A stretch of 64,000 nt of DNA from Mycobacterium sp. SMC-4 (GTDB lineage: Bacteria; Actinomycetota; Actinomycetes; Mycobacteriales; Mycobacteriaceae), in assembly GCF_025263265.1 (NCBI RefSeq), contig NZ_CP079869.1, forward strand, positions 558,001-622,000, given 5' to 3'. This document shows, in pieces, positions 27,964 to 36,770 of the stretch. The stretch's first letter is position 1; each line of letters opens with the position of its first letter. Under the pieces are notes generated by a model, which was given only the letters and a program-made list of their open reading frames with translations, was not told the DNA's origin and did no database searches. The position numbers and the translations under genes are program-made.

Positions 27964-28836
27964 ATGACGGAGTTGGCGCAGAACACCGAACACCTCGACG
28001 ACGCGCTGCCCCTGGGACCGCAATCGCTGGTCTGGCGATACTTCGGCGACAACCGGATGTATCTGATCGGCCCGCGGCCGGCCGTGCTGCAGAACATGCT
28101 CGCCGAGCTCGGACAGGGCGTCTACGACCACTCCACGTTCTTCGCCGACACCGCCGAACGCCTCAAGCGGACCATTCCGCCGATCTTCAACACGGTGTAC
28201 GGCTCCGACGACAACAACGCCGGCACCCAGGTCCGCGACTTCCACGTCTCGATCAAGGGCGACATGCCCGGCCCCGATGGACAATCGGCCGGCCGCTACC
28301 ACGCGCTGGACCCTGACACCTACTTCTGGGCGCACGCCACCTTCGTCGAGCAGATCTATTACTTCGCCGACACTTTCGTGAAGCGTCTGAGCCCCGCGGA
28401 GAGGGAGCAGATCTGGCTGGAGTCCAAGACCTGGTACCGCCGCTACGGCGTCAGTGATCGTCCGATGCCGGCCACCTACGCCGAGTTCGAGCAGTACTGG
28501 GACCGGATGATGAACGACGTCGTCGTCGCGCACCCGACCGCCAGGTACGGCGTCGGTTACGTCACCAAGGGCTTCCCGAAACCGAAGGCCGTGCACCCGC
28601 TGGTGTGGCGGCTGGTCGCGCCGGTGTTCAACCCGCTGGCGGCGTTCCTGACCACCGGGGGATTGCCACCGCGGGCGCGCACCCTGCTGGGGTTGCCCTG
28701 GACCGACCGTCAGGAGCGGCGCTACCAGCGCTTCGCGGCGCTCTGGCGGTCGCGTCCGGTGAACTGGCTGTGGGACCGGTTGCCGATGAAAGTGCGCTTC
28801 AACGGGTATGCCGTGCGGGCTTATGGGCGGGGCTGA
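27964..28836 (+). CDS. MpaB/latex-clearing-like oxygenase family protein (DUF2236)
   Basis: 290 residues, all alpha, of the DUF2236/MpaB family. The conserved block [22 protein letters not shown] (marked here only by its ends, about residues 105-126) contains the histidine that binds heme b in characterised relatives. There is no signal peptide. Relatives include fungal MpaB and rubber oxygenase Lcp, so oxidative cleavage of an unsaturated lipid or terpenoid is possible but unproven. ATG at 27964 is preferred because the predicted transcription start falls on it. It overlaps the TetR gene. Confidence 0.85.
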   Translation: MTELAQNTEHLDDALPLGPQSLVWRYFGDNRMYLIGPRPAVLQNMLAELGQGVYDHSTFFADTAERLKRTIPPIFNTVYGSDDNNAGTQVRDFHVSIKGDMPGPDGQSAGRYHALDPDTYFWAHATFVEQIYYFADTFVKRLSPAEREQIWLESKTWYRRYGVSDRPMPATYAEFEQYWDRMMNDVVVAHPTARYGVGYVTKGFPKPKAVHPLVWRLVAPVFNPLAAFLTTGGLPPRARTLLGLPWTDRQERRYQRFAALWRSRPVNWLWDRLPMKVRFNGYAVRAYGRG

Positions 28837-29416
28837 CCGGGCCGCGACCGAGATCCTCGACGCGGCGATCATCGAGTTCGAACGGCACGGCTTCCGCCGG
28901 GTGGCGCTGGAGGACGTCGCGCGTCGCGCCGGGGTGAGCCGGACCACCATCTATCGCCGATTTGCCAACAAGGACGAGCTCGTCGGCGCGGTGATCGAGC
29001 GGGAGAACGTCCGCCTGTTCGCCGACATCGCCGCCGAACTGAAGCAGGCGGAGCCGCAGTCCAACGTCTACGTCGAGGCGTTCACCTTGTCGATCATGAA
29101 GTTTCGGCGCCACCGGGTGCTCAACCAGATGTTCACCGACGAGCCCGGTCTGGTGCTCGAACTGGCAAGCCGCTACCACCGCGCCGCCATCGATCGGATG
29201 GCCGAGGCGCTGCGGGTGATCTTCCCGCCGGGATTCGCCGAGCGCATCGGCGCCGATGCCGTCGACGAACTCGCCGACTGCGTCCTGCGTTACGCCGCGA
29301 TGGTGTTGCTGCTGCCCAGCGCGCAGCCGATGGACAGCGCCGAGGATGTCCGCGCCTTCGCGCGCCAGCACTTCCTGCCCAGCCTTCCGGTGGTGCTGCG
29401 CACTGTGCCGGCGTGA
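28823..29416 (+). CDS. TetR-family transcriptional regulator
   Basis: 197 residues (202 if ATG 28808 is used). The N-terminal DNA-binding domain reads [20 protein letters not shown] then [20 protein letters not shown], a canonical TetR helix-turn-helix. The C-terminal ligand domain is helical and unrecognised. The start overlaps the upstream MpaB-type gene by 14 bp, so both come from the promoter at 27928, where a 20-bp inverted repeat probably forms its operator. The inducer may be the MpaB substrate or product. Confidence 0.9.
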   Translation: MGGADRAATEILDAAIIEFERHGFRRVALEDVARRAGVSRTTIYRRFANKDELVGAVIERENVRLFADIAAELKQAEPQSNVYVEAFTLSIMKFRRHRVLNQMFTDEPGLVLELASRYHRAAIDRMAEALRVIFPPGFAERIGADAVDELADCVLRYAAMVLLLPSAQPMDSAEDVRAFARQHFLPSLPVVLRTVPA

Positions 29417-29453
29417 AGTTTCGCAGATCACACTTGTGGTCATCCCGAATCGC

Positions 29454-29756
29454 ATGGATGACAACACAGCCTCAGACCAGCAAACCACCGAGACGTCCGA
29501 CAGCGACGACCAGACCCGGCTCACCGAGAAACCAGAGGTCACCGAGGAGCACCGGGAAAAGGCCAGGGAGATGGCCAAGGCCTACGACAACGACCTGCAG
29601 ACCACCACGCTGCCCGGCAGCGGTGGCACGGTCACCGGAACGTCGGTCACCGACTGGGTGGACGACGAGCACAAAGGCAAGATCGAGACCAGTGCCGAGG
29701 AAGGCAACGTCGTGTACCGCAACACCGAGGAGTTCCGCAAGAAGCTCGAAGAGTGA
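29454..29756 (+). CDS. Small acidic hydrophilic protein
   Basis: 100 residues, rich in Asp, Glu, Thr and Lys, with no hydrophobic segment: MDDNTASDQQTTETSDSDD at the start and VVYRNTEEFRKKLEE at the end. It looks largely disordered with a short helical C-terminus. GTG at 29439 would add five residues. It stands alone between the TetR and FMN-oxidase genes. I recognise no family and cannot suggest a function. Confidence 0.65.
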   Translation: MDDNTASDQQTTETSDSDDQTRLTEKPEVTEEHREKAREMAKAYDNDLQTTTLPGSGGTVTGTSVTDWVDDEHKGKIETSAEEGNVVYRNTEEFRKKLEE

Positions 29757-29790
29757 CTGCTCTCGCGGTGCTTGCCTAGGCTGGACACTC

Positions 29791-30276
29791 GTGACACCGC
29801 TGGCGCAGATCGCTCCCGCCTTCGTGGCCATGGCCCATTCGATCGTGTGGGCGTCGGTGGCCACCGTCGACGCCGACAGCAAGCCCCGCTCGCGCGTGCT
29901 GCATCCGATCTGGGAGTGGGACGGCACCGACCTGTTCGGTTGGATCGCCACCGTCCCGTCGCCCGTCAAGCGCGCCCACCTGGCCGTCCACCCGGACGTG
30001 TCGGTGAACTACTGGACCCCTAGCCATGACACCTGCTCGGCCGAGTGCCTGGTCGAGTGGTACCGCGACGACGACACCTGCGCGGCGGTGTGGCAGAAGT
30101 TCGCCACCGCGCCCGAGCCCGTGGGCTACGACCCGTTCGTCATCCCGATGTGGGCCGACGGTCCGACGTCGGAGGCCTTTGCGGTGTTGCGGCTGGCCCC
30201 GTACCGGCTGCGGGTGATGCCGGGCACGGTGCTGACGCAGGGCGCCGGTGAAGTGCTCACCTGGAGCGCGTCGTGA
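29791..30276 (+). CDS. Pyridoxamine 5'-phosphate oxidase-family flavin/F420-type protein
   Basis: 161 residues of the FMN-binding split-barrel superfamily: VWASVATVDADSKPRSRVLHPIWEWDG, then WIATVPSPVKRAHLAVHPDVSVNYW (ends only used as markers), typical of general stress or F420-dependent reductase members. The GTG at 29791 has TAGGCT 8 nt upstream and no ribosome-binding site. Its stop overlaps the P450 start by 4 bp, so it is coupled to the P450 and could help in electron supply or act on the same substrate, which is inference. Confidence 0.82.
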   Translation: MTPLAQIAPAFVAMAHSIVWASVATVDADSKPRSRVLHPIWEWDGTDLFGWIATVPSPVKRAHLAVHPDVSVNYWTPSHDTCSAECLVEWYRDDDTCAAVWQKFATAPEPVGYDPFVIPMWADGPTSEAFAVLRLAPYRLRVMPGTVLTQGAGEVLTWSAS

Positions 30277-31634
30277 CGGCCACCGAGTTGCCACCTGTGG
30301 CGGCACTGCCGCTGGCGCCCCGCAACCCGCTTCCGTTGTGGCGGCTGGCCAAGCTGGTCCGCACGCTGGACACCGGACAGGAAGTCATCCGTGACGCGGG
30401 TGGCCCTATCACCCGCATCCAGCTCGGGCCGAAAACGCTGGTCCCGCCCATCGTTGCGGTGATGTCGCCGGCCGGGATGCGTGACGTACTGGGCCGCAGC
30501 GATGCTGCCTCCGAGCGGTGCATCATCCACGAAGAGGTGCAGCACGCGGCCGGGGACAGCCTGTTCGTGCTGCCCAACGAGCAGTGGCGACCGCGCAAAC
30601 GCGCACTGGCCCCGGTGTTCACCAAGCAGAGTGTGCGGGCCTTTGGTGGTCACATGTCCAGGGCTGCGCAGGATTTCGTCGATCGGCACCCCGCAGGGGG
30701 TGAGGTCGACCTGGACGTGGAGTGTCGGCGCGTCGCGATGGCTTCGCTGGGCCGCTCGGTGCTCGGCGTCGACCTCAACGAGCGCGCCGACACCATCGCG
30801 CGCTGTATGCATGTGGCATCGTCCTACACTGCCGATCGGGCTCTGCGGCCGGTACGGGCCCCCCGGTGGCTGCCGACGCCGGCGCGTGGCCGGACCCGCG
30901 CAGCGGTGGCGGCCATGCGCGGGATCACCGACGAGATGGTGCGCGCCTGCCGGGCCGACCCCACCCGCGATGCTCCGCTGGTGCACGCGTTGATCGCGGC
31001 GACCGACCCACAGACCGGTCAACCGTTGTCCGACGCCGAGATCTCCAACGACCTGTTGATCTTCATGCTGGCCGGTCACGACACCACCGCGACCGCGCTG
31101 ACCTACTCGCTGTGGGTGCTCGGGCATCATCGCGAGGTGCAGGACCGCGTCGCAGCGGAGGTGGCCGCGATCGGGGACCGGGAACTGACGCCCGACGATG
31201 TACCCCGGCTTGGCTACACCGTGCAGGTGCTGCACGAGGCGCTGCGGCTGTGTCCGCCGGCTGCCGGGGTGGCGCGGTTGGCGACCCGCGACATCGCCGT
31301 CGACGGCTACCGGGTAGAGGCGGGCAGCCTGATCGCGTTGGGATTGTATGCGCTGCACCATGATCCGCAGCTGTGGCCGGATCCGATGGTGTTCGACCCG
31401 GACCGGTTCAGCCCGGAGAACGTCAAGAACCGGGACCGCTGGCAGTTCCTGCCGTTCCTGGGCGGTGGACGACCGTGCATCGGTGAGCACTTCGCGCGGT
31501 TGGAGACGACGCTGGCGCTGGCCACCATCGTGCGGGCGCGGGTGATCGAGTCGGTCGACGACGTCTTCGACTGCGAAGTGCCGTTCACCACCGTGGCCAA
31601 AGGGCCGATCAGGGCGCAGCTGCGTCCGCGGTAG
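30273..31634 (+). CDS. Cytochrome P450
   Basis: 453-residue heme-thiolate monooxygenase. The oxygen-activation motif in the I helix is AGHDTT (about 265-270), the K-helix ExxR is EALR, the PERF region is DPDRFSPEN, and the heme loop FLGGGRPCIG carries the thiolate Cys402. It lacks an N-terminal membrane anchor, so it is soluble. No ferredoxin or ferredoxin reductase gene lies beside it. The family number and substrate cannot be told by eye; the length and AGHDTT motif resemble CYP132/CYP4-like mycobacterial members. It converges on sodA with 5 bp between stops. Confidence 0.94.
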   Translation: MTATELPPVAALPLAPRNPLPLWRLAKLVRTLDTGQEVIRDAGGPITRIQLGPKTLVPPIVAVMSPAGMRDVLGRSDAASERCIIHEEVQHAAGDSLFVLPNEQWRPRKRALAPVFTKQSVRAFGGHMSRAAQDFVDRHPAGGEVDLDVECRRVAMASLGRSVLGVDLNERADTIARCMHVASSYTADRALRPVRAPRWLPTPARGRTRAAVAAMRGITDEMVRACRADPTRDAPLVHALIAATDPQTGQPLSDAEISNDLLIFMLAGHDTTATALTYSLWVLGHHREVQDRVAAEVAAIGDRELTPDDVPRLGYTVQVLHEALRLCPPAAGVARLATRDIAVDGYRVEAGSLIALGLYALHHDPQLWPDPMVFDPDRFSPENVKNRDRWQFLPFLGGGRPCIGEHFARLETTLALATIVRARVIESVDDVFDCEVPFTTVAKGPIRAQLRPR

Positions 31635-31639
31635 CAACG

Positions 31640-32260
31640 TCAGAAGATCAGGCCCTGGGCCTTGCTGGTCGCAGCGGCGAACCGATTCTGCACGTCTTCC
31701 CAGTTGACCACGTTCCAGAACGCCTTGACGTAGTCGGCTTTGACGTTCTTGTACTGCAGGTAGTACGCGTGCTCCCACATGTCGACCTGCAGCAGCGGGA
31801 TGATGCCCAGCGGCACGTTGGCCTGCTGGTCGTAGAGCTGGAACGTCAGCAGCCGCTGACCGAGAGTGTCGTATCCCAGGACCGCCCAGCCCGAGCCCTG
31901 CAGTCCGTTGGCCGCCGCGGTGAACTGCGCCCGGAACTTGTCGAAGGACCCGAACTGGTCGTCGATGGCCGCGGCAAGTTCCCCGGTGGGCTTGTCGCCG
32001 CCGTTGGGCGAGAGGTTCTTCCACCAGATGGTGTGGTTGACGTGTCCGCCGAGATGGAATGCCAGGTTCTTCTCGTTGAGGAAGATCGTCGCGTGATCAC
32101 CGTCGGCCCGTGCCTCTTCGAGCTTGGAGATCGCGTCGTTGAGGCCCTTGACGTAGGTGGCGTGGTGCTTGCTGTGGTGAATCTCGTTGATCTGTCCGGA
32201 AATATGGGGTTCCAGCGCGCCGTAGTCGTAATCCAGATCCGGCAGCGTGTACTCGGCCAT
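31640..32260 (-). CDS. sodA: Superoxide dismutase (Mn/Fe type)
   Basis: 206 residues, dismutating superoxide to oxygen and H2O2. Metal ligands are His28, His76, Asp160 and His164 ([13 protein letters not shown]). Residue 145 is Gln ([11 protein letters not shown]), where the iron enzyme of M. tuberculosis has His; Gln there fits a manganese preference, as in other environmental mycobacteria. There is no signal peptide. The ATG at 32260 gives [14 protein letters not shown], and GAGGACT lies just upstream as a ribosome-binding site. In M. tuberculosis sodA lies elsewhere, so this may be a moved or second copy. Confidence 0.96.
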   Translation of the reverse strand: MAEYTLPDLDYDYGALEPHISGQINEIHHSKHHATYVKGLNDAISKLEEARADGDHATIFLNEKNLAFHLGGHVNHTIWWKNLSPNGGDKPTGELAAAIDDQFGSFDKFRAQFTAAANGLQGSGWAVLGYDTLGQRLLTFQLYDQQANVPLGIIPLLQVDMWEHAYYLQYKNVKADYVKAFWNVVNWEDVQNRFAAATSKAQGLIF

Positions 32261-32290
32261 GTCAGTCCTCTCGTCCTCGATATCGCGACC

Positions 32291-32296
32291 AGCGTA
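32291..32296 (-). promoter_or_regulatory. sodA -10 element
   Basis: Read leftward the hexamer is TACGCT; the transcript would start near 32284 and give a leader of about 24 nt that includes the GAGGACT ribosome-binding site. Confidence 0.4.
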
Positions 32297-32414
32297 GGGG
32301 TGCTCGGCCACACCTGTCCACCTGCACATGTGTTCAGTCGCTAGGATATGGCGTGACCGGTCGGACCTTCGGCAGCGCCGTCGGAACACAGCAAACGGAA
32401 GTGGTTGACCGCCA

Positions 32415-32672
32415 ATGGCTGACGACGAGAAGACCCGCTGGGCCATCGACGTCATGACCGCCTGGATCGACGACCACGCTGACGACCTGCTGCACGCCAG
32501 GCTCGACGAGTATCTGGCCGAGCCTGATGGTGCGGCCTCGCTGACGACCGGACTGGTGAATCTGTCCGGCCTGCTGTTGATGGGCATGGAGGCGACTCTC
32601 GGCAAAAGTGCGCAGGAGATTCTGCAAACCATCGCGATGACGCTGACCCACCGGGACCCACCGTCGGCTTGA
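32415..32672 (+). CDS. Small helical hypothetical protein
   Basis: 85 residues: [39 protein letters not shown] followed by a hydrophobic helix ([20 protein letters not shown], about 44-63) and a short tail. It appears soluble and helical. The ATG at 32415 lies in the space divergent from sodA. A TAGGAT -10 element at 32342-32347 could drive it. I recognise no family. Confidence 0.65.
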   Translation: MADDEKTRWAIDVMTAWIDDHADDLLHARLDEYLAEPDGAASLTTGLVNLSGLLLMGMEATLGKSAQEILQTIAMTLTHRDPPSA

Positions 32673-32684
32673 CGGAAACCACCT

Positions 32685-32703
32685 CTACTAGGCGATGTAG
32701 TAG
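32685..32703. promoter_or_regulatory. Inverted repeat over the promoter of the PepSY/DyP module, BlaI/CopY-like
   Basis: CTACTA (32685-32690) and TAGTAG (32698-32703) form a perfect 6-bp inverted repeat around GGCGATG. It overlaps where the -35 region of the leaderless promoter at 32712 must lie, as for a repressor site. The GTAGTA core recalls BlaI/MecI/CopY-type boxes, but the spacing is one base longer than the usual form. Confidence 0.4.
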
Positions 32704-32711
32704 CGCAGCGG

Positions 32712-32717
32712 TAGGGT
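32712..32717 (+). promoter_or_regulatory. -10 element, leaderless start of the PepSY/DyP module
   Basis: TAGGGT ends 7 nt before the GTG at 32725, placing the transcription start at the start codon. Confidence 0.45.
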
Positions 32718-32724
32718 CCGTGAC

Positions 32725-33267
32725 GTGGGCACACCGAAATCACGCGCGCGCGGGTTGCGCGGCGCGCTGGTGGGTGTGTGCTCGACGGTGATCACCTGCG
32801 GTGCGCATGCGGCCGCCGGCGGACACGTCCCGTCCGGCTCGGCGCTGATCCTGGTGGGCCTGGTGTGCGCGGTCGTGGGCGCTGTGCTGGCCGGGACGGC
32901 TCTGGAGGGCCGCCATCTGCGGTTGATCGCCGTCATCGGTGGGCTGATCGCTGCACAGATACTGGGCCACATCACCTTGGCGCTGGCCGCCGGCCACCAT
33001 CACGGGGGGCTCGGCCTGTCGTGGTCGATGGCAGCCGCTCACGTCGCCGGCGCGCTGCTGTTGGGCGCGGCGATCACGACGGTCGAATACCTTTACGTTG
33101 TCTGCGTTTCGGTGCTGAGCTGGTTGCGGCTGTTCGCCGTGGCCAGGCACCGACCGCCCTGCCGCCCACGTCCGACTGAGCCGCGGCAGTCTTTTGCGCA
33201 GTCGGTGCTGCGTGCCTCCGGTTTGGGCATGCGCGCCCCGCCGTGGGCCGCCCGGCTGGCCGCTTAG
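32725..33267 (+). CDS. Polytopic membrane protein with His-rich loop
   Basis: 180 residues with four hydrophobic segments (about 10-32, 40-60, 68-90 and 98-136) and a basic C-terminal tail ([19 protein letters not shown]). The loop after the third segment holds [13 protein letters not shown], a cluster of histidines that could bind metal. It is the first gene of a group with a PepSY-type membrane protein, a copper-chaperone lipoprotein and a DyP peroxidase, so a part in copper or heme handling is inference from context. GTG at 32725 is chosen by the -10 element. Confidence 0.7.
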   Translation: MGTPKSRARGLRGALVGVCSTVITCGAHAAAGGHVPSGSALILVGLVCAVVGAVLAGTALEGRHLRLIAVIGGLIAAQILGHITLALAAGHHHGGLGLSWSMAAAHVAGALLLGAAITTVEYLYVVCVSVLSWLRLFAVARHRPPCRPRPTEPRQSFAQSVLRASGLGMRAPPWAARLAA

Positions 33268-33291
33268 CGGCCTGAACGTCGTTTCCTTACA

Positions 33292-33311
33292 CCGCGCGAA
33301 GGCTCGCGCGG
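33292..33311 (+). terminator. GC-rich hairpin between the His-rich protein and PepSY genes
   Basis: CCGCGCGA (33292-33299) pairs perfectly with TCGCGCGG (33304-33311) around a 4-nt loop. No T-tract follows, which is common for mycobacterial terminators. If it stops transcription, the PepSY gene needs its own promoter in 33312-33420, where none was obvious. Confidence 0.4.
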
Positions 33312-33420
33312 GTGTCGCGCGCTGAACCGTCGAGTGCGGCCGACCTTCGTCGTGTCCCCTCCGCCGGATCGCGCTTTCTGCTTCTCCGCTCCATCGAAAG
33401 TACCGAAAGCACCCGCCACC

Positions 33421-35013
33421 ATGGCAACATCTGAATTGACCCGTGTCCCTACCAACCGCAGGGGTAATGCCGCCCTGCTCCGCCGCATATGGCGAATCCA
33501 TTTCTGGGTGGCGCTTTTCACCGCCCCCGCCCTGATCGCCCTGGCCTGTTCGGGCCTGATCATCTTGTACAGCCAACCCCTTGATGACTGGCTGAACCGC
33601 TCACTTTTCGTGGTGGATCAGCACAGCCAGAGCGTCTCGCTCGACCAGCAGGTCGCAACGGCCCAACTGCACGTCGCCGCCGACTACACCCTCGACGCCG
33701 TGACACCCCCGGCCGGTCCGGGACGTTCCACCCGCGTCGATTTCCTGCCGCCGGACGCGTTGTCGTACCCGGCCGCGGAAGGCAACGTCACCCAAGTCTT
33801 CGTCGACCCCTATACCGGTCAATATCTGGGGCAGCGCAGCGAACTGTCCGGTCTGGTCGGCTGGGCGAACCAGGTCCACCGGATGTTCGGCAATGACGCG
33901 CCCCAGCTGCAGTTGCCGTCGCTGGGACATCTGATCAACCCGTCGACCTATCCGGACGCGACGATCCCGGTGGGCATCGGCAACCTGTGGCTCGAACTGA
34001 CCGCGGTCTGGATCTTGGTGTTGCTGGCCAGCGGCATCTACCTGTGGTGGCCGCGGGCGATCGAGGCGACCAAACCGCTGCTGAAGGTGCGATGGCGGCG
34101 CGGCGGACGTGTCCGGTGGCGTGACGTGCACGCGCTCACCGGGGTGCTCGTCGCGCTGATCCTGATCGGGTACGTGCTCTCGGGCATGACATGGTCACGG
34201 TACTGGGGTGAGAACTGGCGGGCGTTCTCCGCGGCGGTCACACCGTCGACGCAGATCGACGCCCCGTCGACCCCGGCGACGATGGGTGACCACGACCGGC
34301 TGGGCCGCCGCATCGCCTGGGCTGCCGTCACCGACCCGGTCTATGCCTCCTCCGCGGACGGCGCTGTCGCGCAGCCACTCTCGTATGCCGATATCGACCG
34401 GATCGCCAAGGGCGAGCACATGGTGCCCGGCTACTCGATCATCCCGCCGTCGAACTCGATCGCCGACGAGGCCCCGGTGTACGGCAGCTACACCGTGGTC
34501 AACGCATGGCCACAGAAGATCTCCGAACAGCGCACCCTGTACCTGAACCAGTTCACCGGCCGGACCATCACCAACGCCACCGCGGAGCAGAACGGGGCGC
34601 TGTCCCGGCTGACCAGTTTCGGCATCGCCGTGCACATGGGCACCCAGTACGGCGTCCTCACCCGCATCATGGCCACCATCGCCTGCCTGGCAGTGCTTCT
34701 CAGCGTCCTGACCGGAGTGCTGATGTGGTGGAAACGCCGGCCCGCCGGCCGGACCGGGTTGCCCGCACCGACGAGCGCGGCAGCGCGGGCCAGGACACCG
34801 CGCAGCGCGATGGTGGTGCTCTGCGCGGCTGCCGTCGCACTGGGAGTGCTCTTTCCGGTGTTCGGCGTCTCGCTGCTGGTGGTGTTGGTTTTGGAGGCTG
34901 CACTGGCCCGCCGACGCCGGACACGTGAAGTGCACAACGAATCCGATTCCCCGGCCGTCGACGAGTCCGGTTCGCTCGTCGATGCCGAAATTGCTGCAGG
35001 AGATGAAAAATGA
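33421..35013 (+). CDS. PepSY-associated transmembrane protein (PiuB-like)
   Basis: 530 residues of the PepSY_TM/DUF2271-type family: IWRIHFWVALFTAPALIALACSGLIILY at the N-terminus (the RxxHxW motif with a probable heme- or metal-binding His), further membrane pairs around residues 190-216 and 240-262, HMGTQYGVLTRIMATIACLAVLL near 405-425, and two closing segments at about 460-500. The first two soluble loops are periplasmic-type PepSY-like domains. Relatives sit in iron, siderophore and copper loci and may reduce metals with heme. It overlaps the PCu(A)C gene by 4 bp. ATG at 33421 is preferred over a GTG at 33334. Confidence 0.87.
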   Translation: MATSELTRVPTNRRGNAALLRRIWRIHFWVALFTAPALIALACSGLIILYSQPLDDWLNRSLFVVDQHSQSVSLDQQVATAQLHVAADYTLDAVTPPAGPGRSTRVDFLPPDALSYPAAEGNVTQVFVDPYTGQYLGQRSELSGLVGWANQVHRMFGNDAPQLQLPSLGHLINPSTYPDATIPVGIGNLWLELTAVWILVLLASGIYLWWPRAIEATKPLLKVRWRRGGRVRWRDVHALTGVLVALILIGYVLSGMTWSRYWGENWRAFSAAVTPSTQIDAPSTPATMGDHDRLGRRIAWAAVTDPVYASSADGAVAQPLSYADIDRIAKGEHMVPGYSIIPPSNSIADEAPVYGSYTVVNAWPQKISEQRTLYLNQFTGRTITNATAEQNGALSRLTSFGIAVHMGTQYGVLTRIMATIACLAVLLSVLTGVLMWWKRRPAGRTGLPAPTSAAARARTPRSAMVVLCAAAVALGVLFPVFGVSLLVVLVLEAALARRRRTREVHNESDSPAVDESGSLVDAEIAAGDEK

Positions 35014-35543
35014 TGAAAAACAACATGTTTGGCAAAGCCGTCGGCGGTCTGTTGGTCACCGGGGTCCTGCTGGGCGCGGCGTGCGGATCAGCTGACGAAT
35101 CGCCGGCGCCGATGGCCGAGGGCGTGACGATCAGCGACCAGTGGGCCTCGGCAGCGGACTCCGGGATGACCGCGGTGTTCGGCAGCGTCGCCAACACCGG
35201 TCCCGGCGACGCCCGCATCGTCGGGGGCAGTTCACCCCAGGCCGGTCACGTCGAGGTGCACGAAGTGGTGCCCGATGCGACCGGAACGATGATCATGCGA
35301 CAGATCGACGGCGGGCTGACCGTGCCTGCCGGTGGGACGCGGGAGCTGATCCCCGGCGGGGACCATCTGATGTTGATGGACCTCACGCAGCCCCTGCTCC
35401 CGGGCGCCGATGTCGAGGTGACGGTGGAGTTCGAGGACGGGTCGACACTGCCGGTGATCGCTCAGGTTCGCGACTTCGCCGGAGGTCACGAGGAGTACAG
35501 CCCTGGCGCCGGTGCTGAGGGGGCGCCGCATCACCATGGCTGA
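35010..35543 (+). CDS. PCu(A)C copper-chaperone lipoprotein
   Basis: 177 residues. Signal peptide with lipobox ending at Cys25 (TGVLLGAAC), then a PCu(A)C domain. The copper(I)-binding motif is spread as His84 (EVHEVV), Met94/Met96 (TGTMIM), His119 and Met121 (GGDHLML). The C-terminus ends GAPHHHG, a further possible metal site. PCu(A)C proteins deliver copper to cytochrome oxidase or hold it outside the membrane. It is coupled to the PepSY gene upstream (ATGA overlap) and overlaps the DyP gene by 8 bp. Confidence 0.92.
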   Translation: MMKNNMFGKAVGGLLVTGVLLGAACGSADESPAPMAEGVTISDQWASAADSGMTAVFGSVANTGPGDARIVGGSSPQAGHVEVHEVVPDATGTMIMRQIDGGLTVPAGGTRELIPGGDHLMLMDLTQPLLPGADVEVTVEFEDGSTLPVIAQVRDFAGGHEEYSPGAGAEGAPHHHG

Positions 35544-36762
35544 TCGGATGGCTGATCGGCGCTTCTCGGCGGGGGTCAGCCGGCGGCACTTCTTCACCGG
35601 AAGTGCCGCCACGCTGGCCGCCGCCGGGGTGGCAGGATGCGCGCCGGCCAACTCGGCGGTCAGCGCCGACGGCTTCGGCAGTTCGGTCGAGGCTTTCCAT
35701 GGGCCCCATCAAGCGGGTGTCGCGACGGCCCCGCAGGCCCATGCCCAGTTCATCGCGCTGGACCTGGTCCCACAGCCGGACCGCACCGCTCGCGACACCC
35801 TCGGGGCGATCCTGCGGCTGTGGACCGCCGATGCGCAGCGGCTGACCCAAGGCCGGCCGGCGCTGGCCGACACCGAACCCGAACTGGCCGAGCGTCCGGC
35901 TCGGCTGACGGTCACGGTGGGGTTGGGCTCGACGGTCTTCGACCGGGCCGGGCTGGGCCACCGCAAGCCGGCCTCGGCCGCCGAACTGCCGGCATTTCGC
36001 ACCGACGCGTTGGATCCGCGGTGGTGCGGTGGTGACCTGCTGCTGCAGTTGTGTGCCGACGATCCGGTCGCCATCGCGCATGCCGGTCGGGTGATGACCA
36101 AGAACGTTCGCTCGATGACGCGGCAGCGCTGGCGGCAGCGCGGCTTCCGCAACGCCCACGGGGCCGGCCCGGCCGGCGCCAGCATGCGCAACCTGATGGG
36201 CCAGGTCGACGGCACGGTCAACCTGCGCAGTGCCGACGAGTTCGATCGGCTGGTCTGGGACGACGGCGCCGACCAGCAGTGGTTCGCCGGGGGGACGGTG
36301 CTGGTGCTGAGGCGCATCCACGCGATCATGGACACCTGGGACGAACTCAGCCGAGACGCCAAGGAGCTGGTCGTCGGCCGGCGGCTGGCCAACGGTGCCC
36401 CGCTGACCGGGGACAACGAGACCGACGAGCCGGACTTCGAGGCCAAGGTCGGGGGTATACCGGTCATCGCGCCCAACTCCCACATCGCGCTGGCGCGTCA
36501 CCGCCACGACGGCGAACGTTTTCTGCGTCGGCCGTACAACTACGACGACCCGCCGGCGCCGGGGCAGACCACCGACAGCGGACTGCTCTTCGCGACCTAT
36601 CAGAAGAACCCCGCCACCCAGTTCGTCCCGGTACAGGAACGGCTGGCCGCCGCGGACGGGCTCAACCCGTGGATCACCACGATCGGTTCGGCGACGTTTG
36701 CCATCCTGCCCGGTGTCGAACCGGGCCAGACCCTGGGAGAGGCGCTGCTGGCCGGCCCGTGA
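35536..36762 (+). CDS. Tat-exported DyP-type heme peroxidase
   Basis: 408 residues. The N-terminus has a twin-arginine signal (SRRHFFTG, residues 15-22), a hydrophobic stretch and an AGC that could be a lipobox (Cys35), so it should be exported folded with heme. The DyP domain has the GxxDG motif (GQVDGT, distal Asp225), the proximal heme ligand His316 (NSHIALA) and the following RHRHDGERFLRRPYNY with the distal Arg. This is the EfeB-like class and differs from the encapsulin-cargo DyP of mycobacteria; no encapsulin gene is near. ATG 35536 is chosen over GTG 35512 because the Tat motif then lies at a usual distance. Confidence 0.93.
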   Translation: MADRMADRRFSAGVSRRHFFTGSAATLAAAGVAGCAPANSAVSADGFGSSVEAFHGPHQAGVATAPQAHAQFIALDLVPQPDRTARDTLGAILRLWTADAQRLTQGRPALADTEPELAERPARLTVTVGLGSTVFDRAGLGHRKPASAAELPAFRTDALDPRWCGGDLLLQLCADDPVAIAHAGRVMTKNVRSMTRQRWRQRGFRNAHGAGPAGASMRNLMGQVDGTVNLRSADEFDRLVWDDGADQQWFAGGTVLVLRRIHAIMDTWDELSRDAKELVVGRRLANGAPLTGDNETDEPDFEAKVGGIPVIAPNSHIALARHRHDGERFLRRPYNYDDPPAPGQTTDSGLLFATYQKNPATQFVPVQERLAAADGLNPWITTIGSATFAILPGVEPGQTLGEALLAGP

Positions 36763-36770
36763 GCGCTACC

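Noticed and set aside
35536..36762. Encapsulin cargo peroxidase
   Set aside because: A Tat signal is present and no encapsulin shell gene adjoins it.
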